Part shown: positions 1 through 10,875 of the stretch, in pieces
Numbering within the stretch: position 1 is the first letter of the stretch
How the letters are laid out: the number at the start of each line of letters is the position of its first letter
Assembly: GCA_022410635.1 (NCBI GenBank)
Contig: JAJVDF010000191.1
Location: forward strand, 1,932,947-1,996,946
Reading direction: 5' to 3'
DNA from: Tretioscincus oriximinensis
Lineage: Eukaryota; Chordata; Lepidosauria; Squamata; Gymnophthalmidae
Length of the DNA: 64,000 bases
Position numbers and translations under genes: made by a program
Notes under the pieces: model-generated
Told to the model about the DNA's origin: nothing
The model's database searches: none
The model's input: the letters and a program-made list of their open reading frames with translations, nothing else

Positions 1-95
1 CTTCTTCTTCTTCTTCTTCTTCTTCTTCTTCTTCTTCTTCTTCTTCTTCTTCTTCTTCTTCTTCTTCTTCTTCTTCTTCTTCTTCTTCTTCTTCT
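1..95 (+). repeat. (CTT)n microsatellite
   Basis: Pure CTT repeat from the first base of the window; its left end is not visible. It may be the tail of a SINE lying outside the window. Confidence 0.95.
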
Positions 96-152
96 ACAAG
101 CATCCAGGTGTCCCTGGCAGACAAAGGTTCCCCGCACCTGGTCCATCAAATA

Positions 153-400
153 CTATGGAATCCCCTTGCTAGAAATTTTGCATATTAAAATGGCTACTTC
201 TCCTGAGGGTCTTGGGGCAATAGTCTTGGTCTTCTGTGCCAGGCTTCCTCGGCTCTCATTTGCCTGTGTGTTGATAGCAGAACCGGAAATAATAATGGTC
301 TGGAGAACTTTGATGCATTCTGGCCCAGGGGCTATCAAAACCGCTTGGGCTGTGTCTGCTGATCGCCCTGTGCACCTGAGGCATTCAATGATTTCTGTGG
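153..400 (-). pseudogene. Possible retroviral Gag capsid fragment (endogenous, decayed)
   Basis: The minus strand reads an open frame with PGPECIKVLQTI followed about 25 residues later by GSLAQKTKTIA. The spacing of an (N)P-E-C-x-x-[VI]-L motif and a G-x-L-A-Q-K-x-x-x-[IL]-A motif resembles the C-terminal half of retroviral capsid. Upstream in the same frame is SADTAQAVLIA. No zinc knuckle, protease or LTR is seen nearby, and the frame is short. It is a weak call: an old truncated ERV piece or chance. Confidence 0.25.
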
Positions 401-439
401 CCGCGGGCCCTGTTGGGTGGGATCGCTTAGACGAGGGAA

Positions 440-999
440 GAAAAAAGGGTTAGTTTATTTACAGAGCAGCTGGGCGTGAGCAGACGTCAAAAGGTGTTCT
501 GGTCTACCGCTTCAGGCGGGGGCTTGTGAAATATACACTTCAGCTGGGTTAAAAGTGTAAAGGAAGGGAGTGTAAGAAGGGACAAAGAGGTAAACATTTG
601 GAGAAAGAAAAAATGGGGCAGAAATAATATCCTCACTTGATTTCTTTAACCCACAGAGTTATTGCCACCTTTTTTTTTAATCTGCCACTTACTTGGCGTA
701 TTGATTGCACATCACCTGGTTGGCTTGAATGAGTTTGTAGGTTCTTTGACATAAACAAGGATCAGCACGACTTGGGCTGCTGCCAACTGTCCTGCCTTTT
801 TATCAGAGAAGAATGGTGACCACCCGTTGCTCTTTGGATATGGGACTGGAAGGCCTGAGGTATCGTCTTCTGGAAAAAGGATGAGAATAGCAGCAGATCG
901 TGAGTGAAAGAAAAGCGAATTGGAGGGTGTGTTGGTAGCTCAGTCTTAGAACAAACTGTCTGGAAAACAGAGAGTTGCTCGTTCCATCCTCTGCCTTCA
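440..999. other. Intronic DNA, nothing recognised
   Basis: No exon, RNA gene or known repeat seen before the CR1 homology starts at about 1000. Confidence 0.5.
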
Positions 1000-1465
1000 G
1001 CCTTGAAAGGCCACGTCTGAGAGGTGATCTGATTGAAGTGTACAAAATCATGCATGGGATGGAGAGGGTGAATAGAGAAAAAACATTTTCTATCTCCACA
1101 ACACTAGGACCAGGGGGCCCTCCTTAAAACTGTTGGGTAGAAAAGTGAGAACAGACAAAGGAAAGTATTCCTGAAGAGGTCATGGTAGCTAACAGCTTGG
1201 ATAGTTTCAAGACAGGACTAGACAGGTTTATGGACACCAAGGGTACAAATGGATACTAGGATGTATGTCTGGATGTTGCCTCCGGGATGGAGCCACAGGC
1301 AGGACTCCTGAGATGCCATTTGCAGGGAGTCATGAACAGGAGCATATTTTGCTTTCCTCTGTTCGGACTGCCCAGGTGCATCTGGTGGGCCTCTGTGTGA
1401 CACAGAATGCTGGACTAGATGGGCTGTGGCCTGATCCAGTATGGCTCTTCTCATTTTCTTATTCC
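1000..1465 (+). mobile_element. CR1-type LINE, 3' fragment
   Basis: Begins in the reverse-transcriptase C-terminal coding region (frame reads RGDLIEVYKIMHGM) and runs through the 3'UTR with the GATGGGCTGTGGCCTGATCCAGTATGGCTCTTCT block. Compared with other copies here it lacks part of the QRVIGLWNLLP segment near 1170. No open frame. Confidence 0.85.
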
Positions 1466-1539
1466 CTGAAGCAAGCATGAGCAAAATCGTTCTGTATTTT
1501 TCCCAGGAAAACTGCATAGCGTTGCCCATAGCATCTGGG

Positions 1540-1892
1540 CTTGAAAAGAAGAAGAAGAAGGCAAAATCTTCACCTGTTCCTGATTCCCTGCAAATGGTAT
1601 TTCAGAAATCCTGCTTATTGCTCCATTTTGGAGGCAATACCAAAAGATCCATCCTAGAAGTGTTCTAAACTTATCTAATCCTGTCTTAAAGCTGTCTAGG
1701 CTGCTGCCTACCTTCACCTCTTCAGGAATTCCACAAGCAAATGACTTTCTGGAGAAAAAAAAAGTATTTTGTCCATCCTCACTCTTAGGCCCATCAGTTT
1801 CAAGGAATTCCCCCTGGTCCTAGTGTTGTATGTTCAAGTAAATATTTGTTCTCTGCTCACCTTATCCATCCCATGCATGATTTTATACAGTC
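1540..1892 (-). mobile_element. CR1-type LINE fragment, diverged
   Basis: Reverse complement of the CR1 coding end and UTR: contains CTGCAAATGGTATTTCAG, then the tract for FKTGL, the CACCTCTTCAGGAA segment and CATCCCATGCATGATTTT. More diverged than its neighbour, so an older subfamily. Confidence 0.75.
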
Positions 1893-2043
1893 AATCTTAA
1901 TTTTCATTGTGATGCGCTCATAATTTACTTATTAAATAATTTCTCACAATGATTTCTGTTTGCATTCTTCCTTTTCCTGCATATTTTCTGGGTTATTTAT
2001 TATACAATTAGATATTTCTGTTGCTATAACATTAATTCACACA
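1893..2043 (-). mobile_element. L1-like LINE fragment
   Basis: Resembles the segment at 14620-14690 (TATTTTCTGG followed by TTATTTATT and a CAATTAGA/CAATTGAAGA block). It separates two CR1 fragments of opposite strand. Confidence 0.4.
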
Positions 2044-2515
2044 ATGCAAATCCCATGTTGGGGATAATTAGGAAAGGAATCGAAAACAAGTCAGCAAATG
2101 TTGTTTTGCCTCTTTATAAATCTGAGGTGAGGCCACATTTGGAATACTGTGTTCAGTTCTGGTCACCACATCTCAAGAGGGATATTTTGGAANTGGAGAA
2201 GGTGCAGAAAAAGGGCAACAAGAATGATCAAGTGTCTGGAGCACCTTCTTTATGAAGTCAGGCTGCAATGTCTGGGCCTCTTCAGCCTTGTAAGGCGACG
2301 TTTGAGAGGTGATCTGATTGAAGTGTACAAAATCATGCATGCGATGGACAGGGTGAATAGAGAAAAAATGTCTNTCACAAAACATTAGGATCAGAAACTC
2401 CTTGAAACTGATGGGGAGAAAAGTGAGAACAGACAAAGGAAAGTATTTTTTCACCCAGAGGGTCATCGGCCTGTGGAATTTACTTCCTGAAGAGGTAGTG
2501 GTAGCTAATAGCTTG
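2044..2515 (+). mobile_element. CR1-type LINE, coding-end fragment
   Basis: Reads [23 protein letters not shown] with frame errors after it; continues to the VVVANSL region and stops abruptly, where the next copy begins. No 3' tail. Confidence 0.85.
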
Positions 2516-3419
2516 CAAGGTCATGCATATTGGGGCNAAGAACCCAAAATATTCCTACCACCTGATGGGAACCAAGCTTTCTGTGACCGAGCAAGAAAAG
2601 GATCTTGGGGTGTTAGTGGACAATTCAATGAAAATGTCAACCCAGTGTGCAGCAGCAGCAAAAAAGGCAAATTCCATGTTGGGGATAATTAGGAAAGGAA
2701 TCNAAAATAAGTCAGCAAATGTTGTTTTGCCTCTTTATAAATCTGTGGTGCGGCCACATTTGGAATACTGTGTTCAATTCTGGTCACCACATCTCAAGAG
2801 GGATATTTTGGAACTGGAGAAGATGCAGAAAAGGGCAACAAAAATGATCAAGGGTCTGGAGCACCTCCCTTACGAAGCAAGGCTGCAATGTCTGGACCTC
2901 TTCAGCCTTGAAAGGAGACGTTTGAGGGGGGATCTGATTGAAGTGTACAAAATCATGCATGGGATCGACAGNGTGAATAGAGAAAAAATGTTTTCTCTAT
3001 CACACAACACAAGGACCAGAGGGCACTCCTTAAAACTGTTGGGTAGAAAAGTGAGAACAGACAAAGGAAAGTNTTTTTTCACCCAGAGGGTCATCGGCCT
3101 GTGGAATTTACTTCCTGAAGAGGTAGTGGTAGCTAACAGCTTGGATAGTTTCAAGACAGGACTAGACAGGTTTATGGACACTAAGGGTATAAATGGATAC
3201 TAAGATAGTTGTCTGGATGTAGCCTCCGGGATGGAGCAACAGGCAGGACTTTTGAAATACCATTTGCAGGGAGTCACGAACAGGAGCAGCATATTTTGCT
3301 TTCCTCTGTTCGGACTGCCCAGGTGCATGTGGTGGGCCTNTGTGTNACACAGAATGCTGGACTCGATGGGCTGTGGCCTGATCCAGTATGGCTCTTCTTA
3401 TGTTCTTATGTTCTTATGT
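2516..3419 (+). mobile_element. CR1-type LINE, best-preserved coding end plus 3' tail
   Basis: An open frame at 2523-3203 (226 aa, broken only by ambiguous bases) encodes the C-terminal part of a CR1 ORF2 after the catalytic RT core: motifs [60 protein letters not shown] and FFTQRV. The endonuclease and the RT catalytic box are absent, so the copy cannot move by itself. The 3'UTR follows and ends in three TTCTTATG octamers (about 3396-3419), the tail type of the CR1 clade. Confidence 0.9.
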
Positions 3420-3692
3420 AGCTTCAAGACAGGACTAGACAGGTTTATGGGCACCAAGGGCATATATGGATTCTAGGATGGATGTCTGAATGCTGCCTCC
3501 AGGATGGAGCAACAGGCTGGACTCCTGAAATGCCATTTGCAGGGAGTCATGAACAGGTGCATATTTTGCTTTCCTCAGTTCGGAGTTCCCCAGGTGCATC
3601 TGGTGAGCCTCTGTGTGGGACAGAAAGCTGGACTAGATGGGCTGTGGCCTGATCCAGTATGGCTCTTCTTATGGTCTTATGTTCTAAGCACA
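3420..3692 (+). mobile_element. CR1-type LINE, 3'UTR fragment
   Basis: Starts at GCTTCAAGACAGGACTAGAC and ends at CTTCTTATGGTCTTATGTTC. Directly abuts the tail of the previous copy in the same orientation. Confidence 0.85.
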
Positions 3693-4831
3693 GCAATGCC
3701 TTATGGGGCTTGTCATGTGGCAAGATTGCTAGGCAATATGTTCAAACTGCGTGGAAGCTTTAAGGTAGAGGGTGCATGTGTTTAAATAGAAATTGTGAGG
3801 CAAACCATGTGGGGAGGAAGCAGCCTAAATAATAAATAAATGAGTAAATCAATTGCTGTTACTGAATTATGTTGTTGAATCAGAGCAATTTTCCTGAGCA
3901 CCTTGTTAGATTGTCCACGTTTTTTTGAGGCATCTTTCGTGCAGTATGTATAAAAGGGGGGGGGGGGGGAGATTCTGTTATATTGTAAAAGTTGCAATGT
4001 GGTGAATCAGCATTTCCACCCACAGCAGGATGATCAGGTGTCGAAAATGTTCAACAGGATGAATCAACCCTGAAAATCACAGGAATTGTTTTAGAAATCA
4101 CAGAGCTATTTTTTCCTCTTCTCTCTCTCACTGCCTGTGAAGCTGCCAAGATGTTTGGGATTTTTCACATGCAATAGTGTGCGTGCTTATTGCAGCCCTA
4201 ACTAAACCCCATGTGCTGTTTGCAAGTGACTTAGCTGGTTAGATTCTCTCTCCTTTTTTTTAGTATGTGCCACTGAGCTGCAGAAGGGTTTAAAAATTAA
4301 AACCTTCTCACTCATTGGAGTCTAAAGCTAGGAATTTTTACNAAGATGATAACAGCATCATGTAGAATCAGCCCCACAAGTTCACACAAGTTCAGCGATC
4401 CACTTGCTAAAAAGGCCCGTGATCTTCCAGCCACCACTATTTGCCCAGTTACACAGNGGACACCTCTAAAATCTGATAAATAGCCTTTGTAGGGCATTCA
4501 GTAACATGAAAATGTTAAATCTCACAAGACTTTGAGGCTAGATGTAAAAGTTCATCGGCTCTTGGCTCGCAGAGAACGCTGGTAATTGTAGCAAGGCAAG
4601 CGCAGCAATGACCTTTGGGAAGGTAATGTGACTAGAGTGCAAGGCAATATAATGGGAACATAGGAAATAGAGTGGAAAATTGAAGGTAGACGGGTCTGAA
4701 TAGCAAATGTGTTTTTCCGGATTTAAAAGAAATAGCGAAGCAAAACATATTGTGAGGAGCTACCCTGAACCCTGTATCCTCTTGGAAATGAAGATGGGAG
4801 TGTCTGAGTGCAAAATCACCAAAAATGAAAA
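3693..4831. other. Intronic DNA with a G14 run
   Basis: No gene or classified repeat seen. A run of 14 G is at 3956-3969. Confidence 0.5.
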
Positions 4832-5131
4832 CTGAAGAAGAAGAAGAATCGAGTTTTTATACCCTGCCCTTTTCCAGAGCACCTTACGTGGTTAATTTTT
4901 ACCCGAAGGCTTACATCTTATTCTATCTTCTCCATCAGATTAATGATGGTACTCATTTATCTAACTGAAATACAGATTACAAATTTGCATCTCTTTTGAA
5001 TTGCTGAGTTGGCTAGAGCTGCAGGCAAGTGGAAGGCGCTCACCCCTCCCCACGTCTGACACAGGGCTTTGAAACCCGATTTCTCAGATGAAAGACTGTA
5101 TATTTAGCGGCTGAGCCATTCGTACCTGCAC
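4832..5131 (-). mobile_element. tRNA-derived SINE, (GAA)n-tail family, diverged
   Basis: On the + strand it begins with GAAGAAGAAGAA and ends with the tRNA-like head (CGGCTGAGCCATTCGTACCTGC, reverse of the A box region). The middle has GGTTGGCTAGAGCTGCAGG and CTCACCCCTCCCCACGTC typical of the family. Confidence 0.75.
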
Positions 5132-5489
5132 GAATTGGAGCTTTGAGGGTGGGTGGGTAGGTGAATCACCTCATTTGTGAATGTAGGGGAAGAAAATCCT
5201 GCAGTTCACAGTTTTTAAAAGAAGCATCTAAAAGTCTCCTATCTTCCATGCAGTCTTTCTAGCAGTCCCCCTGTAGGAACAAGGACTTGCCATTCATTGG
5301 ATGCCACCAGTCTGGTTTTCTATGAACCTGGAATGGTATTAATCTAGGATTGGCTCAAGAGCTTTGTAACTAACCCATCCCACTCACTGAAAGAGTGATC
5401 TTTCTTGCATCTATGGAAAAGGTGTATGTATAGGGACATGAAGGGAAAGCTAAACTGCTAACCAGAATGATTGGCCAGACATGCTTCAC
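5132..5489. other. Intronic DNA, nothing recognised
   Basis: No coding signal or identified repeat. Confidence 0.4.
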
Positions 5490-5597
5490 GCCTGTTTTGA
5501 AAGAGCTACACCAAATGTCAGCTACTGGGCACCATTGAAGGTGTTAATTCCTAAATAAATTGGGCCCCCAATACCTACAGGAAGGCCTTCTCCCATA
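5490..5597 (+). mobile_element. L2-like LINE, left part of a split copy
   Basis: Contains AAATTGGGCCCCCAATACCTACAGGAAGGCCTTCTCCCATAT, interrupted by the CR1 at 5598 and resumed near 6503 with CTGCCCATGCCTTAATATCTGC. The uninterrupted order can be seen in the related copy at 38190-38265. Confidence 0.6.
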
Positions 5598-6502
5598 TTA
5601 TAAGAACATAAGAACATAAGAACATAAGAAGAGCCATACTGGATCAGGCCACAGCCCATCAAGTCCAGCATTCTGTCTCACACAGAGGCACCTGGGCGGT
5701 CTGAACAGAGGAAAGCAAAATATACTCCTGTTTATGACTCCCTGCAAATGGTATCTCAGGAGTCCTGCCTGTTGCTCCATCCGGAGGCAACATCTGGACA
5801 TCCATCCTAGGACCCATTTATACCCTTGGTGTCCATAAACCTGTCTAGTCCTGTCTTGAAGCTATCCAAGCTGTTAGCTACCACTACCTCTTCAGGAAGA
5901 TGACCCTCTGGGTGAAAAAATACTTTCCTTTGTCTGTTCTCACTTTTCTACCCATCAGTTTTAAGGAGGACCCCTCTGGTCCTAGTGTTGTGGGAGAGAG
6001 AAAACTTTTTTTTCTATTCACCCTGTCGATCCCATCCATGATTTTTTATACTTCAATCAGATCACCCCTCAAACGTCTCCTTTCAAGGCTGAAGAGGCCC
6101 AGACGTTGCAGCCTTGCTTCGTAAGGGAGGTGCTCCAGACCCTTGATCATTTTTGTTGCCCTTTTTTGCACCTTCTCTAGTTCCACAATATCCCCCTTGA
6201 GATGTGGTGACCAGAATTGAACACAGTATTCCAAATGTGGCCTCACCACAGATTTATAAAGAGGCAAAACAACATTTGCTGACTTGTTTTCCATTCCTTT
6301 CCTAATTATCCCCAACATGGAATTTGCCTTTCTTGCTGCCGCTGCACACTGGGTTGACATTTTCATTGAATTGTCCACCAACACCCCAAGATCCTTTTCT
6401 TGCTCGGTTACAGAAAGCTTGNTTCCCATCAGGTGGTAGGAGTAGTTGGGGTTCTTTGCCCCAATGTACATGACCTTGCACTTGCTTAAGTTGAAGTACA
6501 TA
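5598..6502 (-). mobile_element. CR1-type LINE inserted in L2
   Basis: Starts (+ strand) with repeated AAGAACAT units, the reverse of the TTCTTATG tail. A 173-aa minus-strand frame at 6046-6567 carries [35 protein letters not shown] and [20 protein letters not shown] of the CR1 ORF2 C-terminal region. 5' truncated; no endonuclease or catalytic RT part. Confidence 0.88.
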
Positions 6503-6750
6503 TCAATCTGCCCATGCCTTAATATCTGCAGGATCTGCCCTCCTGGTTGTACCACCCCCCTCAACACAAATGGAGTGGGATCCCGTGGCAGGACATTCTT
6601 GGTGGTTGCCCCCAGTCCCTGGCCTTTGGTGTTTTCCTTTCCACCTTTAGATACTGTTTTAGTATATCAATTTTGTATTTTTTTTTGTTGGCTCCCCTGA
6701 GACCTTCTGGTATAGAGTAGGGTATAAGTATAAATAAATATTTTTCTTGT
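6503..6750 (+). mobile_element. L2-like LINE, right part of the split copy
   Basis: Resumes the L2 sequence after the CR1 insertion: GGCAGGACATTCTTGGTGGTTGCCCCCAG (coding for the L-V-V-A-P end of the ORF), then the 3' end CCTGAGACCTTCTGGTATAGAG and an A-rich AAATAAATA tail. Confidence 0.6.
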
Positions 6751-7099
6751 TTGGTTCCTAATTCATTNAGGAACTCCCTTAGCTCCATGTACAAAGATAT
6801 TCCTGGTCTCCACTTTGGAGTGAGGAGATATTGTTTGAAACAGCATTATGAAGGGCTCAGAAAGAAGGCACTTTCTGCTACCACAAGTGGAGGTTCAGGT
6901 TCCGTGGAAACAGAGGTTTTTTCACACTGTAAGGGAAAAGGCTGTTGATCATTTTCTTGCTAGTACTTCTAATATGCAGCTTTTACAACATAATGTCCTT
7001 TTTTTGGCTACTTCCCCACTACAAGTTTTTAAACTGCAACACATTTGTGAGTATGTCCCCACTTACCTCCAATCTTCCTCACAGTTTCCTCTCTATCCT
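6751..7099. other. Intronic DNA, nothing recognised
   Basis: A 129-aa open frame at 6848-7237 runs across it but has no recognisable domain and partly overlaps a dispersed repeat. Confidence 0.4.
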
Positions 7100-7243
7100 T
7101 GGCATATACAGGGAATTCTCATGACATCACAAGCCCCAGAAATCATTGCTGTGCCTGCCTGGCTACAAGCCACAGCATTCTTTGCATACAATTCCCAGGC
7201 ATTCTCTGCTAGCCAAGAGCCAATGAGCATTTTATAATTTACA
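7100..7243 (+). repeat. Unclassified dispersed repeat, copy 1
   Basis: Matches 60198-60352 in inverse orientation: shared parts are GACATCA..A..CCCAGAAAT.ATTGCTG, CCCAGGCA and AGAGCCAATGAGCATTTT. No TIR or tRNA box seen. Confidence 0.55.
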
Positions 7244-8307
7244 TATTCAAGGTCCAGAGGGACCTTCCTTTCTGGAGGCCACTAAATTGCATGAAATGCA
7301 GATACCATTTACTCTTCTGCAAAGACCTTTAAAGTGAATGGAATGCATGATGTACATTGTTCCATGGGGTGGATAGAAGGCAAAATTGCCTCCAAAGTGA
7401 AGGAAATAGAGTGTGGAGATTGGGCATTTCTTCCATGTGGACATTACCCTTGAGAATTTCTGCAGCCAAGCTGAGACCTCCAGGCAACCAGCTACTTCTT
7501 TCAATCAATTTTATGTTGGAAAAAAACAATTCTGGATTTAAAATGCCCACTTGCAAGCTCAGGAGAGTTTAAAAGTAAGTTGTCCCTCTTTGAATCCCCC
7601 TGACAATCAATAACAGAAGGGATAGGGAACAGCCAATCACAAGCTACGATTTACAGCAGGGTTTCCTGGGAAATGTAGGCAAATTCACGGGAAGGAAAAG
7701 CAATGACATTGTGCTTATGGATGGCCAGTAATGATGGCGCAAGCCTTTATATAAGGAAATAGTGCTAGATACAAAATCTCGTCATCTTTCATATGGGATT
7801 TCTTGGGTCAAATCCAACACCATGATACAAACCATATATAGGGGAAACTCTGGATGTCCATATCTGGGGGAAGCTGCAATTTTCTAACATTTTATAACTA
7901 TAACATTTTATATAGAGAGAAATGATTATTTTTCCTCCCCAAGATTTACCGCTTGGGATCTCTGCTTCAGATAGGATAATGTTGTCTTACGACGGCTATA
8001 AGGCCGTGTTTCCAACGTTCGCCTTTTCTCAGGGCTCTTTAACTTTTACCAGGTTATTTAAGGAACAGAAAGAGTTTGGATCCTGTCCCAGAGAATGCAG
8101 TAGTCTCAGATGCTGCTCTCAGAGGTTAAGGTTTTCTGTGAAATAATTGTTTCGTATAAGAGGAATTGAAAAAGGAACCCCTGGGAGTTCTTGCTTGGTC
8201 CTGTTTCTTTTTGCAGGCAGGGAGAAAGCCAAAGAGAAGAAGGAGTTTATGGTAGGGTGTTTTTATTCTTGGCAGAAGATGTTTGAACAAAACCGTGTTC
8301 TATATTA
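7244..8307. other. Intronic DNA, nothing recognised
   Basis: No coding or repeat signal I can name over about 1 kb. It may be unique intron sequence. Confidence 0.4.
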
Positions 8308-9000
8308 GAACATAAGAACATAAGAAGAGCCATCCTGGATCAGGCCACAGCCCATCAAGTCCAGCCTTCTGTCTCACACAAAGGCCAACCAGATGCACCT
8401 GGGCAGTCAGAACAGAGGAAAGCAAAATATGCTCCTGTTCATGACTCCCTGCAAATGGTATTTCAGGAGTCCTGCCTGTTGCTCCATCCCGGAGGCAGAA
8501 TCCAGACATCCATCCTAGTATCCATTTATACCCTTGGTGTCCATAAACCTGTCTAGTCCTGTCTTGAAATTATCCAAGCTGTTAGTTACCACTACCACTT
8601 CAGGAAGTAAATTCCACAGGCCGATGACCCTCTGGGTGAAAAAATACTTTCCTTTGTCTGTTCTCACTTTTCTACCCAACAGTTTTAAGGAGTGTCCTCT
8701 GATCCTTGTGTTGTGTGATAGAGAAAACATTTTTTCTCTATTCACCCTGTCCATCCCATGCATAATTTTGTACACTTCGATCAGATCACCTCTCAAACGT
8801 TGCCTTTCGAGGCTGAAGAGGCCCAGATGTTGCAGCCTGACTTCATAAGGGATTTTGCTCTAGACCCTTGATCATTTTTGTTGCCCTTTTCTGTACCTTC
8901 TCCAGTTCCAAAATGTCCCTCTTGAGATGTGGTGACCAGAATTGAACACAGTATTCCAAATGTGGCCTCACCACAGGTTTATAAAGAGGCAAAGCAACAT
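8308..9000 (-). mobile_element. CR1-type LINE, coding end and tail
   Basis: + strand begins TAGAACATAAGAACATAAGAAGAGCC (tail) and continues through UTR and coding end (minus-strand frames RGDLIEVYKIMHGM and [13 protein letters not shown]). Truncated at about 9000 in the PLYKPVVRPH region. Confidence 0.88.
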
Positions 9001-9218
9001 ATATATTAATAATATGTGAACAGTGCCTCTTTTTGAGTGTTTGAAGACACAAAATTGATTTCACCAGGCATCTGGATGAAAAATGGTTTGTCCTTTCCAA
9101 CTTTCAACTATTGTTTTAAAATGTGAATTTTGTATTTCTGCTTTTATTGTTAGGCACCCTGAGACTTTCAGCAATATGGGGCATGATATCTAAGAATGAA
9201 TGAATGTATGAATGAATC
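9001..9218 (+). mobile_element. L2-like LINE 3' end
   Basis: ATTTTGTATTTCTGCTTTTATTGTTAGGCACCCTGAGACTTTCAG and a GAATGAATGAATG tail match the 3' ends of the other L2-like copies. Confidence 0.5.
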
Positions 9219-9264
9219 TAGCGGAAGGCTATTCCAGAGTTCCTACATGCTCCTCCTACCCCCT

Positions 9265-9460
9265 ACATCTCTGCAAGGGGGGGGGAACTATCAGGCCTTT
9301 GAATGCTAATAGGTAACCACTGCAGATTTTTTAGGACTGACGTGATGTGAGTCCGAACAGAGACTCTAGTCAACAGTTGAGCTGCTGCATTTTGCATTAA
9401 TTCCAGCCTCTGGGCCATTTTCAAGGGTAGTGCCGCATGGAATGCATTATATAAATAAAT
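9265..9460 (-). mobile_element. L2-like LINE fragment
   Basis: Contains GAGCTGCTGCATTTTGCA and a following TTTTCAAGGGTAGTGCCGCATGGAATGCATTA block, a known squamate LINE segment in reverse orientation. Family assignment is from memory. Confidence 0.45.
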
Positions 9461-9466
9461 AAATAA

Positions 9467-9752
9467 GAACATAAGAACATAAGAACATAAGAACATAAGA
9501 AGAGCGATACTGGATCAGGCCACAGCCCATCAAGTCCAGCATTCTGTGTCACACAGAGGCCCACCAGTTGCACCTGGGCAGTATGAACGGAGGAAAGCAA
9601 AATATGCTCCTGTTTATGACTCCCTGCAAATGGTATTTCAGGAGTCCTGCCTGTTGCTCCATCCCAGAGGCAACATCCAGACATCCATCCTAGTATCCAT
9701 TTATACCTTTGGTGTCCATAAACCTGTCTAGTCCTGTCTTGAAACTATCCAA
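9467..9752 (-). mobile_element. CR1-type LINE, 3'UTR fragment
   Basis: Four AAGAACAT units at the left, then the GAGCGATACTGGATCAGGCC block; truncated in CTTGAAACTATCCAA. Confidence 0.88.
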
Positions 9753-10204
9753 TAAGTTAATATCTAAATAAATTCTAATATGCAGAACTGCAATTTTGTT
9801 TTGTTTCTGGATGCTCTTTTCCTTCAAATAGGCAAAGGTGTGTTTGCAAGATTGTGTTTGTGTGTTTGCGTGTAAGTTTGAACGGGGGTTTTCTGCTCAC
9901 CATTCATACCCATCAATCTTAATGCCTTGATTCTGGGCGGAAAATACCGGGAGCTGGAAACCCCTTCCCTCCTTTCTGTGCTCTATCACATGTTGCATCT
10001 GTTTTGATGCATTTGTGCTGAATTCCGGCACTTCCAGAGTGGGGGAGGGGATTTGCAAGGCTCACTTTCAGGTATCTATTGATCCCTTTACCAATTTTAA
10101 ACAAGTCATGCTGTTCAGTTATGTAATTTGATTCAAGTCTCGGATGATAATAAAACCTATTCCGTCCTTTCATTTGTGGATCTAAATCTTTCTTTAGATC
10201 CATC
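9753..10204. other. Intronic DNA, nothing recognised
   Basis: No gene or known repeat seen. Confidence 0.4.
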
Positions 10205-10875
10205 TATATCTCTATCCAAATCTACCTACCATATTACCTATGTTTCTACCTATGTATGTATGTATGTATGTATGTATGTATGTATGTATGTATGTATGTA
10301 TGTATGTATGTATGTATGTATGTATGTNNNNNNNNNNNNNNNNNNNNNNNNNNNNNNNNNNNNNNNNNNNNNNNNNNNNNNNNNNNNNNNNNNNNNNNNN
10401 NNNNNNNNNNNNNNNNNNNNNNNNNNNNNNNNNNNNNNNNNNNNNNNNNNNNNNNNNNNNNNNNNNNNNNNNNNNNNNNNNNNNNNNNNNNNNNNNNNNN
10501 NNNNNNNNNNNNNNNNNNNNNNNNNNNNNNNNNNNNNNNNNNNNNNNNNNNNNNNNNNNNNNNNNNNNNNNNNNNNNNNNNNNNNNNNNNNNNNNNNNNN
10601 NNNNNNNNNNNNNNNNNNNNNNNNNNNNNNNNNNNNNNNNNNNNNNNNNNNNNNNNNNNNNNNNNNNNNNNNNNNNNNNNNNNNNNNNNNNNNNNNNNNN
10701 NNNNNNNNNNNNNNNNNNNNNNNNNNNNNNNNNNNNNNNNNNNNNNNNNNNNNNNNNNNNNNNNNNNNNNTGTATGTATGTATGTATGTATGTATGTATG
10801 TATGTATGTATGTATGTATGTATGTGCCTGCCTGCCTGAACTACCTACCTACATACCAACCTGCCTGTCTGCCTA
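10205..10875 (+). repeat. (TGTA)n microsatellite with a 443-base assembly gap
   Basis: TGTA repeats at 10251-10327 and 10771-10824 flank 443 N at 10328-10770. Degenerate CTAC/CTGC/CCTA tetramers border both sides. The true length is unknown. Confidence 0.95.

Noticed and set aside
2523..3203. 226-aa frame as a host gene
   Set aside because: It is the C-terminal part of a CR1 LINE ORF2; homologous frames recur at 6.0, 8.6 and 19.7 kb.
6848..7237. 129-aa frame
   Set aside because: No domain, no splice context, overlaps a dispersed repeat.
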